DNA from: an uncultured Eisenbergiella sp.
GTDB taxonomy: Bacteria; Bacillota; Clostridia; Lachnospirales; Lachnospiraceae
Length of the DNA stretch: 39,973 nucleotides
Reading direction: 5' to 3'
NCBI GenBank assembly: GCA_947626995.1
Contig: CANQUI010000018.1
Location: 1-39,973 of the forward strand
Shown here: piece by piece, positions 1-8,199 of the stretch
Position numbering within the stretch: the first letter of the stretch is position 1
Layout of the letters: each line of letters opens with the position of its first letter
Position numbers and translations under genes: made by a program
The notes under the pieces: model-generated
Databases searched by the model: none
Told to the model about the DNA's origin: nothing
What the model saw: only the letters and a program-made list of their open reading frames with translations

Positions 1-60
1 GTGAAGGTGGCCCCGAAACTCCGTCAGGGTGGCCCTAAAACTCCGTGATAGTGGACTTTT
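1..60. mobile_element. Possible end of an IS21-like insertion sequence (three 22-bp spaced repeats)
   Basis: The left edge carries three repeats that begin GTGGCC, GTGGCC and GTGGAC at 7, 29 and 51, exactly 22 bp apart. The first two share the core GTGGCCC-AAACTCCGT; the third is degenerate. Multiple short terminal repeats of this kind are known at the ends of IS21-family elements, where the transposase binds. No transposase gene lies inside the window, so the element would extend to the left. Homology to the boundary element (next entry) stops just to the right of these repeats, as expected if the IS truncated it. The family assignment is an inference from the repeat pattern. Confidence 0.4.
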
Positions 61-65
61 GAGTC

Positions 66-489
66 CGAAATTTGAAAATTTTCTCCAATTTGTCAATAAA
101 AGCTGCATGAACGATACATTTCTGCGCATGAAAGGCGTTTCCGGGAGTGCTTCTCAAAGGATGATCAGGCCTTCTATATCAGAGGCGATTTGTATATTTC
201 CAATGTATGGAAGCAATAAGCAGTCAAATAAACAGTCACGACGGACAGAAAATCCAGGAGTACGGAACACAGCCACAGATGCCGGAAACACAGTAAATCT
301 CTTGTCCTGGAGGTTTCCGGTTCCGCTGATCTGAGTCATAAGGAAGGGCCACATCGTCAAATCCGGAGCAAAAAAGTCCATCAGATACACAGTCGGATAT
401 TTTAGTCAAAAAGAATTTATCCCTCTTATGATCAGCGAAAAAGCCATATATCTGCCTCATCTTTTCATTGATTAAGCAACTCAACGAAA
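66..489 (+). repeat. Polysaccharide boundary element, left copy (truncated)
   Basis: This gene-free stretch is homologous to 26896-27252. Shared blocks include AATTTGTCAWTAAAAGCTGC, GATACATTTCTGCGCATGAAA, GCAGTCAAATAARCAGTCA, AAAAAGTCCATCAG, ACACAGTCGGATA, TTTAGTCAAAAAGA and the right terminal repeat at 473-489 (one mismatch to the 17-bp repeat of the middle copy). Its left part (terminator and palindrome) is missing and the IS21-like end sits there instead. The repeated AGTCAAA motif could be a protein site. Open frames here on the minus strand are not conserved between the copies, so I treat the element as non-coding. I see no convincing promoter. Confidence 0.75.
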
Positions 490-521
490 TATGGGAAACC
501 AGATGTGGAGGATGCGCGGGG

Positions 522-1469
522 ATGATAAAAAGCAAAGCAGATATGACCGGCCTGCGATTCGGCAGACTGACTGTGACAGAGGATTCCGGCCAGAGAAAGC
601 AGGGATGTGTTCTATGGCGGTGCAGATGTGACTGCGGAGGAGAGATTCTGCTTATAAGAAATCAGCTGATCAGCGGAAAGGTTACTGACTGTGGATGCGC
701 GGCAGAGGAAAAGAGAACGGACGCTGCAGCGGAGGAACTTACCGGCCGGCAGTTCGGAGAACTGACTGTGCTCCGGCGGGTGGAAAATGACAGAAACAAC
801 AAAGCGCGCTGGCTGTGCCGGTGTTCCTGCGGAAGACAGCGGGAGGTGTATGCCTTTCATTTAAAGAATGGCAATACCCGGAGCTGTGGCTGTAAAAAGT
901 ACAGCATTTCCTATAATAAAAGAAACCTTGCCGGAAAGCGTTTCGGGCGGCTGACTGCACAGTATCCCGCGGATTCGGAAAACCGCTTTCAGAAGGGCAT
1001 ATGGCACTGCAGGTGTGATTGCGGAAATGAGGTGGATATTTTTGCAGGAAGCCTTCTTACAGGAGCAACGCAGAGCTGCGGCTGTCTGAATAATGAGCAG
1101 CGGCACAGGATGCACGAGCATATGCACTATCAGGACGACACCTGTGTGGAAAGACTTGTGAGAGCACAGAAGGAAAGCGGGAAAAATAAGGCGGGCTTCC
1201 GCGGTCTTTACCGCACGAAAAGCGGCAGTTATCATGTGATGATCACATTCCGCAAGGTACATTACAATCTGGGATATTTCAGAAATTTCGATGCGGCTGT
1301 GCAGGCACGTCTCCGGGCGGAGGATGTTCTCCACAGAGGATATCTGGATGCCTTTGAGAAATACCGCGAGAAGGCCCGGACGGATTCCGCGTGGGCAGAA
1401 GAAAATCCCTTTTTCTATAATGTGATACGTATGAATGGAGAGTTCCATGTGGAGACCAACATTTCATAA
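522..1469 (+). CDS. Zinc-ribbon repeat / AP2-domain DNA-binding protein, copy 1
   Basis: The 315-residue protein has three tandem repeats of about 55 residues, each with the pattern L-x-G-x-x-FG-x-LT, then W-x-C-x-C-x-CG, then a closing CGC. Each has enough cysteines to bind zinc. A C-terminal AP2-like DNA-binding domain follows (about residues 225-290, with GFRGLYRTKSGSYHV and the LGYF-NFDAAVQARLRAE helix). Such proteins occur in phages and Firmicutes and are thought to bind DNA; their targets are mostly unknown. The start at 522 is chosen because GGAGG lies 10 nt upstream; a TTG at 468 is in frame but poorly supported. Its 3' end overlaps the next gene by 23 bp. A twin of the same length with about 94% similar protein lies at 37635. 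It is a plausible locus regulator, but that role is inferred from position. Confidence 0.85.
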   Translation: MIKSKADMTGLRFGRLTVTEDSGQRKQGCVLWRCRCDCGGEILLIRNQLISGKVTDCGCAAEEKRTDAAAEELTGRQFGELTVLRRVENDRNNKARWLCRCSCGRQREVYAFHLKNGNTRSCGCKKYSISYNKRNLAGKRFGRLTAQYPADSENRFQKGIWHCRCDCGNEVDIFAGSLLTGATQSCGCLNNEQRHRMHEHMHYQDDTCVERLVRAQKESGKNKAGFRGLYRTKSGSYHVMITFRKVHYNLGYFRNFDAAVQARLRAEDVLHRGYLDAFEKYREKARTDSAWAEENPFFYNVIRMNGEFHVETNIS

Positions 1470-2079
1470 GAAGGCTGTATATATTTTCCTGAAACGTATG
1501 TTTGATATTTTGGTCGGTCTGTCCGGACTTCTGGTTTTATGGCCGCTGTTTCTGATTGTCTCTCTTCTTATTTACCTGGAAGACCCTTCCGGGTCCCCGC
1601 TCTTTGCACAGACAAGGATCGGAAAGAGAGGGAAGGAATTCCGGCTTTATAAATTCCGGTCAATGACTGCGGACGCGGAACAGCGTCTGGATGAACTGAT
1701 GAAATTCAACGAGGCGGACGGTCCTGTATTTAAGATTAAAGATGATCCCCGCATTACCCGGGTAGGAAAGTTTCTGCGCAAAACGTCCATCGACGAACTT
1801 CCACAGCTGTTGAATGTGGTGAAAGGGGATATGAGTCTTGTGGGTCCGAGGCCTCCTCTGCCGAGGGAAGTAGCCCTGTACAATGCTTATCAGAAGCAGC
1901 GGCTGAAGGTAAAACCCGGCATTACCTGCTACTGGCAGATACACCCTGACAGAAACTCCTGCAGTTTTGATAAATGGGTAAAACTGGATCTGAAATATAT
2001 TCAGGAAAGAAGCGTTCTCACTGATCTGAAAATTATTCTTATGACAGTTCGAGCGGTTTTCCGGATGGATGGGATCTGA
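1447..2079 (+). CDS. Initiating undecaprenyl-phosphate sugar-1-phosphate transferase
   Basis: This 210-residue bacterial sugar transferase (PF02397 type, short WcaJ/EpsL form) moves a sugar-1-phosphate from a UDP-sugar to undecaprenyl phosphate and so starts repeat-unit assembly on the cytoplasmic membrane face. It has one N-terminal hydrophobic segment after KRMFD, then the family motifs RIGKRGKEFRLYKFRSM, DELPQLLNVVKGDMSLVGPRPP and KPGITCYWQI. ATG 1447 has GGAGAG 6 nt upstream; ATG 1435 is in frame but has no clear site. The first eight codons (MWRPTFHK) lie in DNA shared with the AP2 twin at 38560, so the AP2 repeat supplies this gene's ribosome site and start. The 23-bp overlap with the AP2 gene suggests translational coupling. 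The sugar cannot be read from the sequence. Confidence 0.93.
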   Translation: MWRPTFHKKAVYIFLKRMFDILVGLSGLLVLWPLFLIVSLLIYLEDPSGSPLFAQTRIGKRGKEFRLYKFRSMTADAEQRLDELMKFNEADGPVFKIKDDPRITRVGKFLRKTSIDELPQLLNVVKGDMSLVGPRPPLPREVALYNAYQKQRLKVKPGITCYWQIHPDRNSCSFDKWVKLDLKYIQERSVLTDLKIILMTVRAVFRMDGI

Positions 2080-2112
2080 GAATTAAATATTTGAAGAGAG
2101 GTGCATGGAACT

Positions 2113-3189
2113 ATGATTATCACAAGAACTCCTTTTCGGATGTCTTTTTTTGGCGGCGGAACGGATTTTCCCGAGTTTTTCAAGGAACATGGGGGGAGTG
2201 TGCTGTCCACCACATTTGACAAATACTGTTATGTACATATTCGTCATCTTCCGCGTTTTTTTGAATATTTTACAGAAATCTGCTACTCCGAGATCGAGCG
2301 GGTGAACAATGTGGATGAGATCCGTCATCCGCTGGTCCGGGAAGCGATGAAAATGCTGGATATGCACGAGATTCGCCTGACCTATGAGGCGGATCTTCCC
2401 GCAAGGTCCGGCCTGGGAACCAGCAGCTCCTTCGGAGTGGGCATGCTGAACGCCTTTCACTCCATCAAGGGACAGATGGTGAGCAAGCAGCAGCTGGCGG
2501 ATGAAGCTATCTACCTGGAACGGATGCTCTGCAAGGAGGTGGGCGGCTGGCAGGACCAGATCGCGGTGACCTATGGGGGCATGAATAAGATCACTTTCGA
2601 GGGAGACAGCTTCCGGGTACAGCCGGTGATCATCTATCCTATCCGCAAGAAAAAGCTGAACCTGCATCTGATGCTGTTTTTTACCGGCTTCTCCCGCTAT
2701 TCCTTTCAGATTCAGTCCAGAACCAGGGCTCATATGAAGGACAATATCAGTGCGCTTCTGGAAATGAAGAATCTTGTGGATGAAGCCGAAAAGATTCTGA
2801 CAGACAAAGACCGGGATCTGAATGATTTCGGAAGGCTGATGGATTACAACTGGCAGCTGAAGCGCAGGCTGAATGATGATATTTCTACAGATGTCACAGA
2901 GGAAATCTACCGGAAAGCGAAGGAGGCCGGAGCTCTGGGAGGAAAACTTCTGGGAGCGGGAGGCGGAGGCTTCTTTCTGTTTTATGTGGAGATGGATAAA
3001 CAGGCGGCAGTGCGGGGCGCACTCAATGATCTGCTGTATGTTCCCTTCCGGTTTGAGAAGGAGGGAAGCTGTGCCATCTATTATGAACCGGAGGTATATG
3101 CTCCGCAGCGAAAGAATCTGGATGCGGCGAGTATGTGGTACGATGATTTTTACAGGAATTATCAGGAACAGCAGATTCCGTTTCTGTAA
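2113..3189 (+). CDS. hddA: D-glycero-alpha-D-manno-heptose 7-phosphate kinase-like GHMP kinase
   Basis: This 358-residue GHMP-family sugar kinase resembles HddA, which phosphorylates heptose 7-phosphate at O1 on the route to GDP-heptose. The N-terminus MIITRTPFRMSFFGGGTDFP is the HddA signature. The ATP-binding loop appears as PARSGLGTSSSFGVG (about residues 97-111) and the third GHMP motif as KLLGAGGGGFF. ATG 2113 matches the family start; a GTG at 2101 would add four residues. GmhA, the preceding enzyme of the pathway, is encoded 114 bp downstream. No GmhB phosphatase or HddC nucleotidyltransferase is seen in the window. The relative Fkp/FucK-type kinases are an alternative, but adjacency to gmhA makes heptose the best reading. 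Confidence 0.85.
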   Translation: MIITRTPFRMSFFGGGTDFPEFFKEHGGSVLSTTFDKYCYVHIRHLPRFFEYFTEICYSEIERVNNVDEIRHPLVREAMKMLDMHEIRLTYEADLPARSGLGTSSSFGVGMLNAFHSIKGQMVSKQQLADEAIYLERMLCKEVGGWQDQIAVTYGGMNKITFEGDSFRVQPVIIYPIRKKKLNLHLMLFFTGFSRYSFQIQSRTRAHMKDNISALLEMKNLVDEAEKILTDKDRDLNDFGRLMDYNWQLKRRLNDDISTDVTEEIYRKAKEAGALGGKLLGAGGGGFFLFYVEMDKQAAVRGALNDLLYVPFRFEKEGSCAIYYEPEVYAPQRKNLDAASMWYDDFYRNYQEQQIPFL

Positions 3190-3303
3190 TGACCGTTTTT
3201 GTAAAGACAGGTTCTGCCGCATAAATTCTGCGAACGCCGCAGGTTTTGCGGCTGACGCTTATTTGTATCTGATAACGGATCAACAGGATGGAGGGAACTA
3301 TTT

Positions 3304-3969
3304 ATGACCGGGAAAGCAGGACCATTGCTGGAGGAACTGATGAGACGGTATCCCGCGCTTGTACCTGCGAAGGGAGAAATTGAAGCAGCCGGCGTAATGC
3401 TGGAGGAATGCTACCGCGGAGGCGGAAAGCTCCTGATCGCGGGAAACGGCGGCAGTGCCTGCGACGCCCAGCATATTGCGGGGGAGCTGATGAAGGGGTT
3501 TATAAAAATGCGTCCCCTGCCGGAAGCGGAAAGAGAAAGGCTGCGCCGCCTGGATCCCGAAAAGGGCGAATATCTGGCCGACCGGCTCCAGGGAGCCCTT
3601 CCCGCCATTGCGCTGGGAGAACACGATGCACTGAACTCTGCCTTTGCCAACGATGTGGATGGAAAGCTGTGCTTTGCCCAGCAGGTGAACGGATACGGAA
3701 TGCCGGGAGACGTGTTTCTGGGGATCTCCACCTCGGGGAATTCGGAGAACATTCTTTTCGCCGCGCTGGAAGCGAAGGCGAAGGGGATGCGGGTGATCGG
3801 CTTCACAGGAAGGAGCGGAGGCGCTCTGGCGTCTCTGGTGGATCTGTGCGTAAGGATGCCCGCCGAGGCATGTCATGAAGTGCAGGAACTGCAGCTTCCG
3901 GTTTATCACTGCTGGTGCCGGATACTGGAGCTTTCCTTTTTTGGAGAACAGGATGGGACATATGGATGA
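3304..3969 (+). CDS. gmhA: Phosphoheptose isomerase (SIS domain)
   Basis: GmhA converts sedoheptulose 7-phosphate to D-glycero-D-manno-heptose 7-phosphate in the cytoplasm. The 221-residue protein has the sugar-phosphate loop GNGGSACDAQHIAGEL (about residues 43-58), the second phosphate motif STSGNSENI and a C-terminal HEVQELQLPVYH segment that carries the Gln and His matching the family's metal and catalytic positions. GGAGGG upstream supports ATG 3304. The region 3190-3303 before it holds no gene, only a small GCCGCA/TGCGGC hairpin without a T tract. The 3' end overlaps the next gene by 17 bp. Together with hddA it points to a heptose residue in the polymer, which is uncommon but known in Gram-positive capsules and S-layer glycans. 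Confidence 0.9.
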   Translation: MTGKAGPLLEELMRRYPALVPAKGEIEAAGVMLEECYRGGGKLLIAGNGGSACDAQHIAGELMKGFIKMRPLPEAERERLRRLDPEKGEYLADRLQGALPAIALGEHDALNSAFANDVDGKLCFAQQVNGYGMPGDVFLGISTSGNSENILFAALEAKAKGMRVIGFTGRSGGALASLVDLCVRMPAEACHEVQELQLPVYHCWCRILELSFFGEQDGTYG

Positions 3970-4723
3970 GAATAAAAAAGTTCAGGTAATGAATGTTTCT
4001 TACAGCAACATGGATCACGGCGAGCTGCTGGAGGCCGCCGTCTCCTGCGCGGCGGACCGGCGGCAGGCCATGATCGTATTTCTGAATACGGACGTGGTGG
4101 TGAAGGCGGAAAAGGACCGCGCCCTTGCCCGGATCATCCGGGAGTCCGAGTATGTGCTGGCGGACGGGATGCCTCTGGTCTGGATCTCCAGGCTGTTTCG
4201 CCGTCCCTTGAAGGAGAAGGTCTCTGGCTCCGATTTTGTGCCCCTCCTGTGTGAGCGTGCAGCCCGGGAGGGCTTCAGCGTATTTTTTGTGGGAGGGAAA
4301 CCGGAGGTGCTGGATCTGGCCATGAAGCGGCTGGCCGCACGATATCCGGGGATCCGGATCGCGGGCTTTGACAGTCCCCCTGTAGGGTTTGAGAAGGACC
4401 GGGCGGAGATCCGGCGGCTGAATGACAAAATCCGGAATGCCGCTCCTGATATCCTCATAGCCTGTCTGGGATGCCCCAAACAGGAGAAATATCTGTATAA
4501 GTTCCGGAAATCCCTTGGAGTTCCCTTGTGTGTCTGCGCCGGGGCCACCGTTGACTTCCTTTCGGGAACGGTAAAGCGGGCTCCCGCATGGATGAGCGAT
4601 CATGGTCTGGAATGGTTCTACCGTTTTCTCCAGGAACCGGGACGGCTGTTTAAGCGGTATTTTATCGATGATATGCGTGTACTGGGGCTGGTTGTCCGGT
4701 ATTGGCATCAGAGGAAGGAATAG
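3953..4723 (+). CDS. WecG/TagA/CpsF-family glycosyltransferase (GT26)
   Basis: The family adds the second sugar, often ManNAc or a uronic sugar, to a lipid-linked primer at the membrane. Signature segments are FLNTDVVVKAEKD near the N-terminus, LADGMPLVWISRLF (about residues 60-75), FFVGGKPEVLDLA and the conserved CLGCPKQEKYLYKF. The C-terminus EWFYRFLQEPGRLFKRY is typical of the family's membrane-associated tail. Of the possible starts, ATG 3953 has GGAGAA about 5 nt upstream; ATG 3962 is the alternative. It overlaps gmhA by 17 bp, so the two are likely translated together. Its position right after the heptose genes suggests that it acts early in repeat-unit assembly. Confidence 0.9.
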   Translation: MGHMDENKKVQVMNVSYSNMDHGELLEAAVSCAADRRQAMIVFLNTDVVVKAEKDRALARIIRESEYVLADGMPLVWISRLFRRPLKEKVSGSDFVPLLCERAAREGFSVFFVGGKPEVLDLAMKRLAARYPGIRIAGFDSPPVGFEKDRAEIRRLNDKIRNAAPDILIACLGCPKQEKYLYKFRKSLGVPLCVCAGATVDFLSGTVKRAPAWMSDHGLEWFYRFLQEPGRLFKRYFIDDMRVLGLVVRYWHQRKE

Positions 4724-4729
4724 ATCCTT

Positions 4730-5809
4730 ATGGGAAGATGGATCAGGCAGGCTGCTTCCTGGGCTGCGGCACTGTTTACAGCTGTCTGCATATGCAACGC
4801 GGCCATGTTTCTGTACGAGATCCAGCCGGGATGGATTGAGCGGGATAAGGGCGCGACGCTGGCCATCTGGGATCCCGACACGGAGCTGGCCACGGCAATG
4901 GAAGGCCGGGGCCGTTACCATGTGGACAGCAAGGGGTACGTAAACGACCATATTCCGGAAGAACCGGGATACTGTCTCGTGGTCGGGGCTTCCTTTACCC
5001 AGGGAAAAGAAGTGGAAAACGGAAAGCGCTACACAGATCTGTTAAACGAGATGCTGTCCGAAGGGAAGGTCGGCAAAGAGCAGAATACAAAATCCGCTCT
5101 TCCGTCATTTGTATACAATGTGTCACAGGAAGGGTATTATTTTCCGGATATTGCCAGAGGATTTTATGCCCTGACCAGGGAGTTCCCGGATGCGGGAGTA
5201 ATCGTGATCGAAACCGGGAAAACTGCTTTTTCCGACAGAGAACTGACGGACGCCCTGAATCAGAGGGACTATGACGAAAAACAGAACGGCGAAAATATTC
5301 TGACGACTCTTTCCTCCGGAAAGCGGTTCAGTATGAAAATCAAAGAGGCGCTGCCCCTTCTGAACATCCTGGTGAGACAGGCGGAGACAGTGAAAAACAA
5401 GTGGGCCGATGAAGCGGAAACGATGAATAACCAAAGGTCCAATGAGAAGAAAACAGAGAAAGATCCCGGGACATATTCCGATAAGCTGGAGTCGGTGCTT
5501 CAGATGCTGCGGGAGGAATTCAGCGGGAAGCTTGTCATCGCTTACCATCCGGATGTGACTATTCTTGAGGACGGTTCCCTCAGTCCGGCCCGGTATGCGG
5601 AGACAGAGGTATTCGCCAGGCTGTGCCGGGAGAACGGCATTATTTTTGCGGATGCCACTCAGGCAATGCTGGACGCCTATGAGGAGGATTATTCCGTGCC
5701 TTACGGTTTTATGAATACCTCCATGGGGAAGGGACATTTCAGCCGGGCCGGGCATCGTGTGATGGCGGAAGAACTGTATAAAATACTGGTCAGGGGGGAC
5801 GGACGTTGA
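4730..5809 (+). CDS. Membrane-anchored SGNH-like protein, probable partner of the MBOAT acyltransferase
   Basis: The 359-residue protein has one N-terminal membrane segment (about residues 8-30) and an extracellular SGNH/AlgX-type fold. The block I motif reads GASFTQG with Ser88 in the nucleophile position, so Ala replaces the usual Asp of GDS. The C-terminal block GHFSRAGH supplies His336 and His342, one of which would be catalytic. It overlaps the next gene, an AlgI-like MBOAT, by 4 bp. In alginate and related systems such pairs pass an acetyl group across the membrane (MBOAT) and attach it to the polymer (SGNH protein). A spacer rich in Lys, Glu and Asn around residues 220-250 looks like a low-complexity insertion. 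Substrate is inferred. Confidence 0.8.
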   Translation: MGRWIRQAASWAAALFTAVCICNAAMFLYEIQPGWIERDKGATLAIWDPDTELATAMEGRGRYHVDSKGYVNDHIPEEPGYCLVVGASFTQGKEVENGKRYTDLLNEMLSEGKVGKEQNTKSALPSFVYNVSQEGYYFPDIARGFYALTREFPDAGVIVIETGKTAFSDRELTDALNQRDYDEKQNGENILTTLSSGKRFSMKIKEALPLLNILVRQAETVKNKWADEAETMNNQRSNEKKTEKDPGTYSDKLESVLQMLREEFSGKLVIAYHPDVTILEDGSLSPARYAETEVFARLCRENGIIFADATQAMLDAYEEDYSVPYGFMNTSMGKGHFSRAGHRVMAEELYKILVRGDGR

Positions 5810-7218
5810 GCTTCTTGTCAATCAGGTTTGGAATTTTCTTTCTGATCCTTCTTCTGATTATGAAGGTCACCAGAGGCGCAAAAGTTCATCAGTGGGTTCT
5901 GCTGGCTGCCAGCTATGTGTTTTATGCCGCCGGGGACTGGAGGTTTCTGGCGCTGCTTGCCGGCGTTTCGCTTGCAATGTGGCAGTGCGGTCTGAGAATT
6001 GCCCGTGCCGCAGAAAAGGAGAAGGGCGGAAAAGTGTGGCTGGTTCTGGGTGTTTCGGTAGACCTGCTGGTTCTCGGAGTGTTCAAATATGCAGGTTTCT
6101 TCGCGGATACCTTTTCAGCGGTTTTCCGGATGCCGCGGCCGGCTCTCCGGATTTTCCTGCCTCTGGGTCTCTCCTTTTATATTTTTCAGGCCATCAGCTA
6201 CCTGGCAGATGTTTATATGGGAAAAATGAAGGCGGAGAGTTCCCTGCGGAAAGTGCTTTTGTATATCGGATTTTTCCCTCAGATTGTATCCGGTCCCATC
6301 GTCAAGGCTCACGATTTTTTTCCTCAGCTTGAGAGGGATCATGAGCTGACCTGGGAGAACCTGTCCTGGGGAGGTCAGCGGCTGCTGACAGGACTGTTTA
6401 AGAAGGTGGTGGTTGCCGACAGACTGGGAGTCTGTGTGGATGCGGTATATGCTGCTCCGGCCGCCTACAGCGGCCTCAGCATTCTGACGGCGGTGTTTGC
6501 CTATGCTCTCCAGATCTATTACGATTTTGCAGGGTATTCGGATATGGCCACAGGAATCGCCCGCATACTGGGATTTGATCTGGGAAGAAACTTTAATCTG
6601 CCCTATCTGGCGGCCAGTCCTTCGGAATTCTGGAGAAGGTGGCATATCAGCCTTTCCAGCTGGTTCCGTGATTATGTCTATATTCCTCTGGGAGGAAACC
6701 GGAAGGGAAAAGCCAGGACGTATCTGAATCTGTTTCTGACCATGCTGCTCAGCGGCCTGTGGCACGGAGCCAGCTGGGCATTTGCGGCGTGGGGCGCTCT
6801 TCACGGAGCTGCATCGGTTCTGCACAAGGCTTTTGGAGGGAAGAAGGAAAGAGAGGAGGCCGGTTCCCCGGTATGGAAAAAAGTTCGTTATGTTTTTTCT
6901 GTGATACTTAATTTCTGCGTGGTTTCGATTCTCTGGATCCCTTTCCGGACCAACGATTTCGGAAAAACGCTTCTGATCTTACGGAGAATTTTTACCTGGA
7001 CTCCGGGAATATATTACGTATATGTATACGCTCTTATTTTCGGAGCCGGCCTTCTGGTTACAGAGCTGGCCGCGGTCCGCTATAATCGGGGAAATGATAT
7101 CTGGCGTCCCCTGGATCTGAGCAGATTCAGCAGCCGCGTGATCCTGTGCTGCTTTATTCTGCTGACGGCCGTGTTTGCGTACATAGGTGACAGCGCGTTT
7201 ATTTATGCGCAATTCTGA
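5806..7218 (+). CDS. MBOAT-family O-acyltransferase, AlgI/DltB-like
   Basis: This polytopic membrane protein of 470 residues exports acyl, probably acetyl, groups for polymer modification. The AlgI signature is intact: SEFWRRWHISLSSWFRDYVYIPLGGNRKG with His280, and LLSGLWHGASWAFAAWGALHGA with His320, the conserved catalytic histidine of the family. About eleven hydrophobic segments are visible. The start is TTG 5806, which shares TTGA with the stop of the preceding SGNH gene and is preceded by a GGGGGGAC site. The overlap supports joint translation with the SGNH partner. A 59-bp gap follows before the next gene. Confidence in family is high; the acyl donor and target are not visible. Confidence 0.95.
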   Translation: MSFLSIRFGIFFLILLLIMKVTRGAKVHQWVLLAASYVFYAAGDWRFLALLAGVSLAMWQCGLRIARAAEKEKGGKVWLVLGVSVDLLVLGVFKYAGFFADTFSAVFRMPRPALRIFLPLGLSFYIFQAISYLADVYMGKMKAESSLRKVLLYIGFFPQIVSGPIVKAHDFFPQLERDHELTWENLSWGGQRLLTGLFKKVVVADRLGVCVDAVYAAPAAYSGLSILTAVFAYALQIYYDFAGYSDMATGIARILGFDLGRNFNLPYLAASPSEFWRRWHISLSSWFRDYVYIPLGGNRKGKARTYLNLFLTMLLSGLWHGASWAFAAWGALHGAASVLHKAFGGKKEREEAGSPVWKKVRYVFSVILNFCVVSILWIPFRTNDFGKTLLILRRIFTWTPGIYYVYVYALIFGAGLLVTELAAVRYNRGNDIWRPLDLSRFSSRVILCCFILLTAVFAYIGDSAFIYAQF

Positions 7219-7277
7219 GTGTATACTTCGACCTCCAGAGTCGGAACATCAATACAACGAACGGAAATAAATAAGGA

Positions 7278-8180
7278 ATGGAACAGAAAATGGAAGTGAA
7301 TGCAATGGACGGAGAATATAGAAAAAGAAGACGGCGGCGGTCCGGCGGCTGCCTTACGGTGATCCTGGTTTTACTGGCGCTGATTGCGGGAACTGTGATC
7401 GTTGTGTGGAAGCTTTCGGACGACGATACCTTTGAGACAACGTTTTATCGGATGACTTCTGATAAAATTCAGGAACCGGTGCGGGCGGTTCTGCTGGCTG
7501 ACCTGCACAACAATGAATTCGGCCGTGCCAACCATGATCTGGTGAAGGAGATTGAACGTCTGGAACCGGACGTGATCCTTATGGCCGGAGATATGGTAAA
7601 CGGCGACGATCCGAATATCACGATCGTAACAGATCTGTGCGGAAAGCTTCTTGAGACAGCGCCGGTTTATTACATTTTCGGAAACAATGAGGGGACTCTG
7701 GAGTATGCGGGAAACGGTCCTCAGGTGGCCCTGGACACGGCGCTTTGGGAAAAGGGAGTGACAGTTCTGTATAATAATTCCATAAGTACGGAGATAAAAG
7801 GGAATCCTTTTGAAATCATGGGAGTAACCTCCGGGACCGATGATTATGAAGAGGTCGCAGGTTCGGCCGTATCTGATTTTGAGAAAAAGGACGGCTTCAA
7901 GGTTCTGCTCACCCATTTTCCGGCGCTTTATTATGACTGTCTGGCAGATGTGGATTTTGATCTGGGCGTCGCCGGACATTTTCACGGAGGCCAGATACGG
8001 CTTCCTGACGGACGGGGCCTGTACCATATCGACGAGGGCTTTTTCCCCCGTTACTGTTACGGAGAATTTTCCCTGACACACGGGACGCTGATTGTAAGCA
8101 GAGGCCTGGGCGGGCATGGACACCTGCCGAGGATCAACAATAAACCGGAACTTGTTGTAATCGATATCACCCGTTCATAA
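7278..8180 (+). CDS. Membrane-anchored metallophosphoesterase (YkuE-like)
   Basis: The 300-residue protein has a very basic N-terminus (KRRRRR), one membrane segment (about residues 24-44) and an extracellular calcineurin-like phosphoesterase domain. All metal-binding motifs are present: DLHNN (about 74), GDMVNGD (about 103), GNNE (about 134), THFP (about 211) and GHFHGGQ (about 234). Relatives act on phospholipid or UDP-lipid substrates at the membrane. In this operon it might recycle undecaprenyl pyrophosphate or trim a phosphate from the glycan, but neither is shown. ATG 7305 has a well-spaced GGAAG and is a possible alternative start; 7278 and 7290 have less well-placed sites. The membrane segment is kept in every case. 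Confidence 0.88.
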   Translation: MEQKMEVNAMDGEYRKRRRRRSGGCLTVILVLLALIAGTVIVVWKLSDDDTFETTFYRMTSDKIQEPVRAVLLADLHNNEFGRANHDLVKEIERLEPDVILMAGDMVNGDDPNITIVTDLCGKLLETAPVYYIFGNNEGTLEYAGNGPQVALDTALWEKGVTVLYNNSISTEIKGNPFEIMGVTSGTDDYEEVAGSAVSDFEKKDGFKVLLTHFPALYYDCLADVDFDLGVAGHFHGGQIRLPDGRGLYHIDEGFFPRYCYGEFSLTHGTLIVSRGLGGHGHLPRINNKPELVVIDITRS

Positions 8181-8199
8181 AAGGAAGGAGGGGGTACAT

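Noticed and set aside
154-535. Minus-strand open frames in the left boundary element (about 78 and 99 codons)
   Set aside because: Their translations are not conserved in the homologous middle copy apart from a short DCLFDC string that follows from DNA identity, and they have no ribosome sites.
2083-3222. Long minus-strand open frame (379 codons) opposite hddA
   Set aside because: It is a shadow of the GHMP kinase gene, whose motifs are unambiguous.
3230-3255. GCCGCA/TGCGGC hairpin between hddA and gmhA as a terminator
   Set aside because: The stem is only 6 bp and no T tract follows.
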